From NCBI GenBank assembly GCA_038502055.1, contig JAXRKN010000011.1:1-64000 (forward strand): a stretch of 64,000 nt of DNA, written 5' to 3'. Positions 11,201 to 16,407 of this stretch are shown piece by piece. The notes below the pieces were generated by a model, which was not told where the DNA came from, did no database searches, and saw nothing but the letters and a program-made list of their open reading frames with translations. Each line of letters starts with the position of its first letter. The first letter of the stretch is position 1. The translations under genes were made by a program, and so were the position numbers. This stretch comes from Tanytarsus gracilentus. Taxonomy: Eukaryota; Arthropoda; Insecta; Diptera; Chironomidae.

Positions 11201-13447
11201 TGTAAAGAAGAAAATACAATTATACATAAATTTGAAAATTCATTAATTGAAAATTTGCCAATTTTGCAAGAAAAAATGTCTATTGACGAAACTTCTGATG
11301 AATATTTTATTCAATCAATTGAAAATAGTTTAGATGATAAGAGTTGCGAACATTTAAGTAAAAAGATTAAAATCGATCCAGAATTGCACATTGTTGAGAA
11401 GTCTGTAAAATTCCGTAAAGAAATTTTCCTAGAACCCTTAAAGACTCAGTTAGAAATTTGCAAAGAAAAAAGTGAAATAATTCCTAAAGTAAAAAGTAAC
11501 GTAACAATTTTTAATTTTGAAGGTGCCATTCTTGGCGATGTCCCATTTCCAAATAGATTTGATGCTTACATTAGTCTTTTTAAAGTACATTTTTCGAATA
11601 TGTGTCCATTTAATTCCATTTTTAGTGCACTTCACTCTTTGCATAATCACACTGACGTTTTTAGAAATGTAGAACACTCTCTTAAAGAAAACTTTCCTTT
11701 ATTTAATTTTATGTTAAAAATTGATGAAAGTTTTGACTTTAAATATTCAGATTCAAGAAATCAAAACTGGATCGATTTTATCTATAAATTTGAAAAATAT
11801 AAAATTGATAATGCGATTAGAATTAAGTCTTTTAAAGTTAATATGGAAGATGACGTTTGTCGGGTAATTGAAAGATTTTTTGATGACTATCAAGAAATTT
11901 CTCAAAATCATGTTTTCTCTTGTAATTTAAATTCAGTAAAATGCGATAATATCAATTGTAATGGGGTAACCGATCAGGACAATCGATTAATTTTATCATT
12001 AATGATTTCTCAAAGTAATATTAAGTCAAAAATTGAGTCCGAAATTAAAGATACCCTTAAAGAGTCTAACGTTTGTAATACTTGCGGCAAGAGATTAGAA
12101 CCAAATATTTCATTTAATGAGTGCATAGTTTTAAATGTTAATTTAATTAATGAATCAGAAAATTCGAGTATTTATGATCAAGAGAATAACACAAAAGTCA
12201 ATATTAGAAATATTCAAAAAATAATTGTGTTTAATGAAATAGTTTATGAATTAAAAGCCATTATTGATCATCCTGTGGGTCATTTTAAGTCATATTTTAG
12301 AATTAGTAATAATGATTATTTAGAAATGGATGATCTTTTTAACTTGGGAAATGAATTAGTTCGGAAGAATTTAAATGTAGAAATTAATCCCAAAGTGCTT
12401 TTTTATATTAAAACTAATGTAAAAATTTCCGATTTGCAATTTTTAAACGAAATAATTCCTAATATTGATACCAGTAGTAAAGTAAAATTTAAAGAAGAAG
12501 ATTTTTTGATTTCCGATATTGATGATGATGTTCCTTTTGATCCCGAATATGAAGAAGATAGTTCTGATAATGAAGAAATTTGTAAAAATAATGCACTAAT
12601 TCCAAATTGCGTAACTTTGTCTAGTACAAACAAGTCGTATAACTTTTTATGTCCTTATAATTCCGTTCTTTCTGGTTTTCTTGCCGCTTGTAATTTTGAT
12701 AGAAATTTTTATGAATTTGTCAAGAGTAATCGTAATAAGTTTCAACTTTTTGAAATAATTATAGCATTGCGTAAAAATCATGTTCAAGAAAATAGAAATG
12801 AAATTTGGATTAAGTTTTTAAATGATATTTTAACAAATGAAAGATTTGAGTGTAGTCCATTAGACCATTATCCCTTTAAAGAAACTAGTAATAGCTCATA
12901 TAGTATGATTTGGAGTGCCCAAAGCTTTTATGAAGTTATGTTTTCTAAAAATTTCAAGTTAGAATCATTTTGTTACCGGTTAACATGTAAATGTGGGTAT
13001 TTAAGAGAAAAAAATGGGAGTGTAGTTTTAACTAATCCAGAACCAAATGTAAATAGTTTAATTGATAACTTAAATAGTTTAGATTTAGTTATTAGTGCAA
13101 AATATGGAAAAACTTGTTCCAAGTGTAAAAATTTAATTGAAAAAGAAGAAATAGTTTATAGTAATGCGCTTGTAATTTTTCCCTTTTTCCGTTCTAATGT
13201 TAAAATCCCTCTTTCAAAAATTCCTTTATCAATAGTCCAAAAAAATGAAAGTTATAATTTAAAATTTCTAGTAAATTTCATTGATAACAATGATCCCAAT
13301 ACAAATCATTTTGATTGTTTTGCGTACAATCAAAGTAGTTACAAGTTTTTCCATATTGATGATATCGGTCAGAAAGAAAAAGAAATTTCTCGACCATCAA
13401 CTATTAAATTCAACCCCAAAATAATGTTCTATTTTAAAAACAAATAA
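2285..13447 (+). CDS. Giant Helitron/Helentron-type Rep-helicase-endonuclease polyprotein with four USP-like modules
   Basis: A single 3720-codon reading frame with no introns. In order: a 44-aa tandem repeat array (about residues 39-390); a Cys-rich DUF6570-like region typical of Helitron proteins (about 495-700); USP-like module 1 (about 755-1035); a Helitron_like_N region with the HUH Rep motif H1395-Y-H1397 inside EIQMRG..HYH and the YxxKYxxK tyrosine motif at 1581-1588; a PIF1/RecD-like helicase with Walker A GKAGVGKT 1938-1945, Walker B D2028-E2029, GDLYQLPPV 2065-2073 and motif VI near R2368; an EEP (APE-like) endonuclease about 2417-2625 with E2449, D2560, N2562 and SDH at 2619-2621; then USP-like modules 2-4 (about 2690-2950, 3060-3370, 3420-3710). 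Known Helitron biology: Rep nicks and joins DNA, helicase unwinds it. EN after the helicase is Helentron-like. All Rep, helicase and EN motifs look intact, so it may be active. The ubiquitin-protease role is inferred from motifs only. Confidence 0.9.
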   Translation: MKRKKSFRTKNLVKKKFMKVHREHVDVLEENRVKSARFQKDKYNNDSDFKTQKLNCNRRYKIEKKEKDPDFDTNENLRLANLMKVKYDNDLEHRVEKINSSLDYLTKKKETDPNFEINENLRLANLMKVKYDNDLEHRVEKINSSLDYLTKKKETDPDFEIKEKLRLANLKKVKYDNDLEHRVQKINSSLDYLTKKKETDPNFEINENLRLANLMKVKYDNDLEHRVEKINSSLDYLTKKKETDPNFEINENLRLANLMKVKYDNDLEHRVEKINSSLDYLTKKKETDPNFEINENLRLANLMKVKYDNDLEHRVEKINSSLDYLTKKKETDPNFEINENLRLANLMKVKYDNDLEHRVQKINSSLDYLTKKKETDPNFAKNENIRVTRIMKKKFDSKKLLKDKIKVHKSEIRKEVKDVNLNVQMSFRKAHSKDINAVLNNNDNVNCELDIKKAKVLLKFIEELREVPEIVCCCCEGLFFKNNPSKFDLNSYHIKYNKKAKYSKKEDSPSGLKFQSYVIKNIKEFKEKIVGIDSGMICSTCSKNLINGKIPLLNPQCGVRRPEYYNRPEILTRATDLEALLVTPVIPFMQIMSRTPFQLNPQLFIKGAVVNIVPDISHVLTLLPLRFNETSVVQLDFKRKLNHASSFLFDTISVKKVFDILHFLLQTPLYQRYGIQINNDAFKDYDPNSVSDLLNFIVPAKGEKPNYIPINNSKNSNQVNEKKDKDNDNYKIRVEKEVEKDKQSGQNDEIHKNLLIFQNYFFIQNDKKVIFEYRSMSSLNSLFHAFFGSCQLDLKFKELLKQENCEFLKFVCGCLDRNIWDEMEYLVSEWVIFINQKFPKTIPNFSENRDDFNTFKDMKFNAGFILEQFLEHDFYSFRKQLYCNNCKVGFSQKTFALFKVLNVDKDFNNTLRKQLLSYESLSKEEIEAMKNCMECGSNNLKSDKVEFKLEDIILIHVVNSEAIKINKTFYSNLFNHIPIQLNLGENNIFELKFLIHEDVKQVVPFIRHEDKFIELNDVLFEEKYVDSKTLKVNPVLLAYVKIDSKLVFKTNVSPKPKLDEIDASDFDLEDYEIKEIKDIHNLLENLPELLPEDFLDSLNEERDEDEILSDEELENPEKNEHILVFPNVTQERIQNYVKNHNPDIKQAFNDVLVVAPGQGLKPEPACKFLDYDAICFPKAYCGYPQEYDGIHYSCRFISYTRAIRNEINHWDRSRFGPREILFKFKEKVKRDLGSAITTALRKTKAENLTKKDIKNPEKIGHLISKNIAYKILPQVRTSNEYLLKKEHRAKQMIRQFGLCSFFFTLSISEANAPEFLKQAYKNIFHKDISLVEASNLSQDIKSQLVRDDPVLATEFINHRSKAFLNFVKNPNGLFGKNYVDHFMCRSEIQMRGSIHYHYVLWCKDAPVLIPYPKTLDIKEENETRVIDFLDQFVSTKFLENNPNMKFQIHRHTHSCYKNKSKKCRFHFPRYVAHRTMILYPHKDPKFITKERLAILVKIKEKMNYYKKNNVLESFDKMLSDLNLSMTEYYDCIRCEVFKILIIYKRETNAVMVNNYNPILLDSLENNHDLQFIIDAYAAIHYLFKYCLKVDEGVNFLIEKAIEECRNGNKTVQETFKSVANVFHNTSCISVQQAVQEIKGYSIVCFSEDEKFINTNLPQDRSYLIKPDEELDLLEDDSKDIYVKGFIQEYAQRPKELEKLTLADFAAWYFKTKKSKKKNFNCDNNEESSGDENDEQELENDKIASLSELYSKRSRPKVIRFVNYKQEFDPNNYYREKVMLYLPWRDEERDLLNFAKVRETFEKNKDEIFNKYAEYNVITEECLEALKERVLSNLSFEKQEEIQNFLDEGLSDNDEIDIYEELGIANGEKKSKKKISKDKDKGKSVYALKQPPLINRVNLWERICGLNEKQQEIVFHIFHLISTKQETDCDKGTKIILQGKAGVGKTFVINVINELVNDYFNRIEGTDFKSNKTLLCAPTGIAAFLINGLTIHSAFAIDTRFRKHIVKLSDDLIGLMRKEHKDVKVIIADEYSMISRNLRINMDKRCREIYGINNKSFGGRIVIFAGDLYQLPPVNDKPIYAFSDYNNVNDFLFDQVWYEFEFFELNEGVRQKNKVYQALLDDFALGKLSKEHANFLKKRIFKSEKDVPEDAIWVYYSNKEVNEFNENKFAKAPGPSYESIAIDTVHIADSKDKENNCKNSIEANKKEIAKEYAKDKSQNTKMRYKLVLKCGLRYKLTSNVSVADGLAKSAMGTLRRIDFDKQTNNPAIVWLEFQYSNVGLVARQSCLEFMKENKISEKLVPLKFYSETITDAFNISIKIHHETIRKQFPITLCEASTLHSTQGLTLNKICIDSRKRELSTALGYVGLSRCDYEGLYLLGKIPEPKSRSQTLVNEMYRLRNAAQLKLSFYNFEQDLGVKIVYHNVNSYKAHGMNVNALNWYWKADIIILSETNVFSSEEVKVRNDFKVVFPLKESLNQSKKRSMGLIIMCRNSCSIKNLSEPNIISNAKNTYHIDLRSFEVENFLIITGYCSPKAPIEKLKIEFLRLLKNKPENFEVTLMGDFNQDLKKLQNSNSFHKLLIDKNLINLLNDSITNNAGSQIDIVFSTCKSSYAGTFASYFSDHFAIFFQTSIDPHKLSVKDKEFFINLSKKSNDLKSKDEVLVIPFKHDVIKPENIKTGILGNVLFKNEISSKVNVNGRLQNVKFYNLSSFNSVLSSFLALYNYTKVFQSLVQGLEMEYPFFKFVLDINENINNFKFNKSKEWIKFLIEHFPNTCNEIFNNSKDMSNELFSIVVNFLTNWQILFDKVDHAWVSWERKLVKCVPCLNVSDLKQETMIELKLSKSELTSNLESKIQSLVLSNPFICNNCGSEIETNLSMIVFSPLILVNILLTDKLDSKVSIDKIPRRIVLNNNSYELKIVLCKVNNHPKSFYRIVDNDFLEMDDKSNFETVLKNCKELVEVKILMFIKCESQLLECKEENTIIHKFENSLIENLPILQEKMSIDETSDEYFIQSIENSLDDKSCEHLSKKIKIDPELHIVEKSVKFRKEIFLEPLKTQLEICKEKSEIIPKVKSNVTIFNFEGAILGDVPFPNRFDAYISLFKVHFSNMCPFNSIFSALHSLHNHTDVFRNVEHSLKENFPLFNFMLKIDESFDFKYSDSRNQNWIDFIYKFEKYKIDNAIRIKSFKVNMEDDVCRVIERFFDDYQEISQNHVFSCNLNSVKCDNINCNGVTDQDNRLILSLMISQSNIKSKIESEIKDTLKESNVCNTCGKRLEPNISFNECIVLNVNLINESENSSIYDQENNTKVNIRNIQKIIVFNEIVYELKAIIDHPVGHFKSYFRISNNDYLEMDDLFNLGNELVRKNLNVEINPKVLFYIKTNVKISDLQFLNEIIPNIDTSSKVKFKEEDFLISDIDDDVPFDPEYEEDSSDNEEICKNNALIPNCVTLSSTNKSYNFLCPYNSVLSGFLAACNFDRNFYEFVKSNRNKFQLFEIIIALRKNHVQENRNEIWIKFLNDILTNERFECSPLDHYPFKETSNSSYSMIWSAQSFYEVMFSKNFKLESFCYRLTCKCGYLREKNGSVVLTNPEPNVNSLIDNLNSLDLVISAKYGKTCSKCKNLIEKEEIVYSNALVIFPFFRSNVKIPLSKIPLSIVQKNESYNLKFLVNFIDNNDPNTNHFDCFAYNQSSYKFFHIDDIGQKEKEISRPSTIKFNPKIMFYFKNK
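2399..3463 (+). repeat. 132-bp (44-aa) in-frame tandem repeat array, 7 clean copies plus divergent ends
   Basis: Near-identical units start at 2531, 2663, 2795, 2927, 3059, 3191 and 3323, exactly 132 nt apart. A divergent unit begins near 2399 and another at 3455. Each unit encodes a charged, Lys/Asp/Glu-rich block (KVKYDNDLEHR then KINSSLDYLTKKKETDP). Clean copies differ by a handful of bases, including synonymous ones, which implies recent amplification or gene conversion. The array is at the N-terminus of the transposase. Confidence 0.97.
4540..5440 (+). other. USP-like module 1 (predicted inactive), inside the giant gene
   Basis: The Cys-box equivalent reads MSSLNSLF (776-783), with Ser777 where modules 3 and 4 have Cys. 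A zinc-ribbon pair CxxC is at 883/886 and 932/935, in the position of the USP fingers subdomain. The His-box equivalent starts FELKFLI, but the catalytic His position is Gln1001; the trailing IELND resembles the USP DD box. Both catalytic residues are lost. It sits before Rep, where other Helentrons carry an OTU protease. Confidence 0.55.
10340..11150 (+). other. USP-like module 2 (predicted inactive), inside the giant gene
   Basis: The Cys-box equivalent LSSFNSVL has Ser2707 in place of the nucleophile. CxxC pairs lie at 2819/2822 and 2862/2865. The His box starts YELKIVL; His2924 and the MDD acidic motif (2939-2941) are kept. With the nucleophile replaced by serine this copy should lack thiol protease activity, though it could still bind a ubiquitin-like partner. 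Confidence 0.55.
11450..12400 (+). other. USP-like module 3 (catalytic residues retained), inside the giant gene
   Basis: The Cys box is MCPFNSIF with Cys3107. The finger cysteines are C3220/C3225 and C3264/C3267. The His box is the clearest of the four: YELKAIIDH, then GHFKSYFR with His3333, then YLEMDD with D3349/D3350. This follows the peptidase C19 pattern of YxLxAVxxH, GHYxAYxR and a Tyr/Trp-x-x-x-DD end. It is the best candidate for a working deubiquitinase-like protease. Confidence 0.6.
12600..13440 (+). other. USP-like module 4 (catalytic residues retained), inside the giant gene
   Basis: The Cys box is LCPYNSVL with Cys3456. CxxC pairs are at 3568/3570 (CKC spacing) and 3611/3614. 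The His box starts YNLKFLV; NHFDCFAY carries His3675 and is followed by HIDD (D3692/D3693). The protein ends 28 residues later. The Cys, His and Asp expected for a C19 protease are all present, but the fold assignment rests on motifs only. Confidence 0.55.
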
Positions 13448-13834
13448 TTTGTTCCATGTGCTTTTCTCAAACTCAGTTTAAGTTTTCAAAAATGTTTTTT
13501 TTAAATAATAATTGTTCTTATTGTGCTTGTTTCTTAGTTAAATTATAAATTCTGATTTCTGTGCTCTAAATCAAAAATTATATTATTTAAGATTAAAATT
13601 ACACCTTGTAAAAGTTTAAATGAAAACTTTAGAATAAGAGTAACATTGTCAAATTTATGTAAAACTAAGTAGGTTTTATGCCTAGGCAATTGATATTTTT
13701 CAATTGCCCGGGCTTTCCTACAAAAAAAAAGAAATAAAATATTTTACAAATTTATAAATTTTTATTGTTCATGCTTTTATTTTCAGAATTTTCAAAACTC
13801 ATTTCAGAATTCTTTAACCAAAAAATCGGGTGTT
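13448..13834 (+). other. 3' flank of the giant gene with a candidate element-terminal hairpin
   Basis: The dyad ggcaattg (13685-13692) / caattgcc (13701-13708) is a perfect 8-bp stem with an 8-nt loop. It extends to 12 pairs with one G-T wobble and one mismatch, from cctagg on the left to ccgggc on the right. Helitron-class elements characteristically carry a short hairpin close to the 3' end, so this may mark the element's terminus about 15 nt further on, near 'ctttcctac'. No canonical CTRR end is evident. AT-rich aataaa sequence follows at 13732. Confidence 0.45.
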
Positions 13835-13935
13835 TTAATTCCAAAAATTCGTGTTTTTGTTTATAAATATTAGCAGGTATCAAATGATTTCAAAGTTTTA
13901 TAACATAAGATTTACCTAAAAACTACCTGTATTTT

Positions 13936-13951
13936 TATAAAGGTATATAAA
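13936..13951 (+). promoter_or_regulatory. TATA-type promoter box of the 133-aa gene
   Basis: The run tataaaggtatataaa lies about 127 nt upstream of the start codon. A further probable 5'-UTR intron (donor ggtaag with GT at 14011, acceptor cttttag ending 14065) places the transcribed leader between them. The related box at 1324-1340 in the decayed copy supports functional conservation within this unit family. Confidence 0.5.
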
Positions 13952-14077
13952 CAAAAGAAATTTTGACTACCGGGTTCAGAACTTTAAAAGTGTGTTAAAG
14001 ACAAGTTTGGGTAAGACTAATTTTTTTATTCAGTGTTTTTTTTTATTCAAATAATTTTCTTTTAGCATTAGAAGACA

Positions 14078-14530
14078 ATGGAGTGTTCAAATGAGGTATC
14101 AAGGCTGTTGTTCCTTATGAATAAGGAAGTTCGTAAGCTCATCAAGAAACATAGTGTTTTAGCTAATAATCCAGATGAAGAAACTGCTATCAGCGTTTGC
14201 AAGTTGATTGTGAGTCACCACAATGATGCAATGTTATCAGAAAAATTTACGTGTAAGTAAAAATTATATTAATTAATTAAAATATTTATATTTTTGTTTT
14301 TAGCTGATTTGGCCAATTTGAAAGCAAACATGGCAAGAAAAAAAGCAGCCGAGTACACCGCAGCAGCTGAACATTATTTGTCAGAATCAATGGAAGTAGA
14401 AAAATTGTTTGTTGAAGCTGCAGATCGTGCAGAGATGGCGTTCAAGCAAGAAAGTGACAATCAAGCAGATGTCAATGGAAATCGCGAACAGCAAGAGGAA
14501 CCAAAGGAAAAAATTCAGAAAATTATTTAG
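14078..14530 (+). CDS. Unrecognised 133-aa, two-exon gene next to the Helitron-like gene
   Basis: Exon 1 is 14078-14252 and exon 2 is 14304-14530. The 51-nt intron has donor gtaagt and acceptor ttttttag, and the model closes in frame at tag. The predicted protein is soluble and mostly helical, with Ala/Glu/Lys-rich heptad-like stretches (for example NMARKKAAEYTAAAEH) and an acidic/Gln-rich tail ending KIQKII. No signal peptide or membrane segment is seen. I do not recognise the family. A decayed copy of the same unit lies on the other side of the giant gene, so this may be an element-borne gene or a local duplicate that the element separated. A polyadenylation signal aataaa follows at 14588. 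Confidence 0.55.
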
Positions 14531-15676
14531 TGTATTGATGTTTTTTTAATTTTTTTATGTTTTTTATTTTTTGTTATTCTTTATTAAAATAAATAAAATG
14601 TTTGGACTTTGAAATTTAATGATCTTTTTTTTTGTTTTTTTAAATTCATACTTTTTCAGTTTAATATCCAAATTTAAATTTTTAAAAAGAATATGTTTTT
14701 TTAATTCTGGTTAAATCTCGAGTTTAATGATGGATGATATTCTGGTCATTAGATTAAAATTATCGTGGCCTGTTAAATAATTAGCTGCGCAACCTTTTAT
14801 CAAAAATTTTGCAACGAAGGGGTTTTACTAGTGTTTGTACTTATCTAAGACAGCGGAGCTATTGGAAATGGCAACGCCGTTTGCAGACCCACCTTGTTTA
14901 ATCCTGTTTAAATATGATAAAATTTTTAGATACTTTTATGGCCATAAATGCGTCAATGCCTAACTCAGACAGCCTAAGCATTCAATCCCTCATCATAACT
15001 TTTACTTATTATTCATTGCTAATTTTTTCATCTCGCCCTCTTCGTGTTTCCAACATTTTTTTTTATAAATTTGTTACTTCTCTTCATTCTCCGCTGCCAC
15101 AACTCAGTCGTGCCTTAATGCGCATCAGACAAACGGAATCATCATTATTACTTTTTTATAATTTTTGTTGTTGTCGCTTTCGTCCATTGACATCTAACTG
15201 AATGAAGAGCTAAAGAGAGTAAGGTGAATGAGTAAAAGAGGTGTAAAAAATAGAAGAACTGGAAATTAAAACCTCACATAACTGAACGAGACAAACAGTT
15301 TACTCATGATTGTTTGCTCAAGCTAATAGACACTCTCATAAGAATCTCTTTTCTCACGTCGGCGGTAACGCGGTGTGTTGACCGGCAATAAGTTTTCATG
15401 TGTGTTGCGGATCATGAAATGAAAAATATTTCTTACTCTGTTTGGACTTCGCTGCACGTCGAGACGTGTTTTATTTCACCACACATCAATAACCCGGTTC
15501 TTTATATTTTTTTTTGTTCTCATTTAACAGAACGCGCAGACTTTGAGGAAATTATCATCAGCCTTCCTGGGAATTAAAAATTCCACGCGCATTTTATTTC
15601 GTTACGCAAGTGAAAAATTATCAACTTAGACATCATTACAGCCAACGGTGAAAAATCCGGCGAGCAAGAGGAAAAA
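14531..15676. other. Intergenic: 3' tail of the duplicated unit, then leader region of the Yippee-like gene
   Basis: Positions 14714-14778 match 1466-1527 and close the duplicated unit. From about 14800 onward the sequence is single copy here. The last 400 bp are less AT-rich and probably include the promoter and 5' UTR of the Yippee-like gene. The reading frame at 14914-15201 has no family resemblance and biased composition. Confidence 0.5.
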
Positions 15677-16407
15677 ATGGTGAAGACTTTTCAAAAATAC
15701 CTGCCAGCAACAAATCGGACGTACTCGTGTGTGCATTGTCGCGCACATTTGGCATCGCATGATGAGCTAATCTCAAAATCCTTTCAGGGGAGTCAAGGGA
15801 GGGCGTATCTGTTTAATTCAGTGTAAGTTCAATTAATTAACATTAATTAATTTATAATTGTTTAAATTAATTATGTACCAGAGCTTCGGGGAAGGTAAAA
15901 AGGAAATTGAAAACTTTGCTAAATTACGAAATTTATTTTTACCTTTTGATTAAGTTCTGGGAAAATTTTGTCAAATGACATTTTCTAACCTAACAAAATG
16001 AAATGAACATTTTTTTTCTAAACAATTTCTCTCGATTGTTTCTTTCTTTTATCTATCTTTACACAAAACAGTGTGAATGTTTCGCAAGGCCAAGCTGAGG
16101 AGCGTGTTCTGTTGACGGGACTCCATGCTGTTGCTGACATTTATTGTGAATGTTGTAAAACTCCACTCGGATGGAAATATGTGAGTTTGAAACGATGAAA
16201 AATTGCGTTAATTTTTTAACTTGTGTTTTTTTTTTGATTAAAAAACCAAAACTCTCGAAATTTTCGATAGAAAAATTTAAATAATTTTAATCTTACTCAT
16301 TTTTTTATGTCCTCCAGGAACACGCGTTTGAGTCGAGTCAGAAATACAAAGAGGGAAAATACATCATCGAGCTGGCACACATGATTAAGGAGAACAAATG
16401 GGATTGA
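15677..16407 (+). CDS. YPEL: Yippee-like zinc-binding protein, YPEL1-4 type
   Basis: Three exons: 15677-15822, 16072-16180 and 16318-16407, joined at gtaagt, gtgagt and matching AG acceptors, giving 114 aa in frame. The sequence is recognisably YPEL1-4: TYSCVHCRAHL, then HDELISKSFQGSQGRAYLFN, then AEERVLLTGLHAVADIYC, and a WKYEHAFESSQKYKEG C-terminal part. The Yippee domain binds zinc through two CxxC pairs; both are present (CVHC and CECC). YPEL proteins are small, highly conserved proteins found at nucleus and spindle/centrosome, and metazoan Yippee was first found as a hemolin interactor. Length matches the family (about 120 aa). The start fits the conserved KTFQ..LP opening. Polyadenylation signals aataaa follow at 16421. 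Confidence 0.95.
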
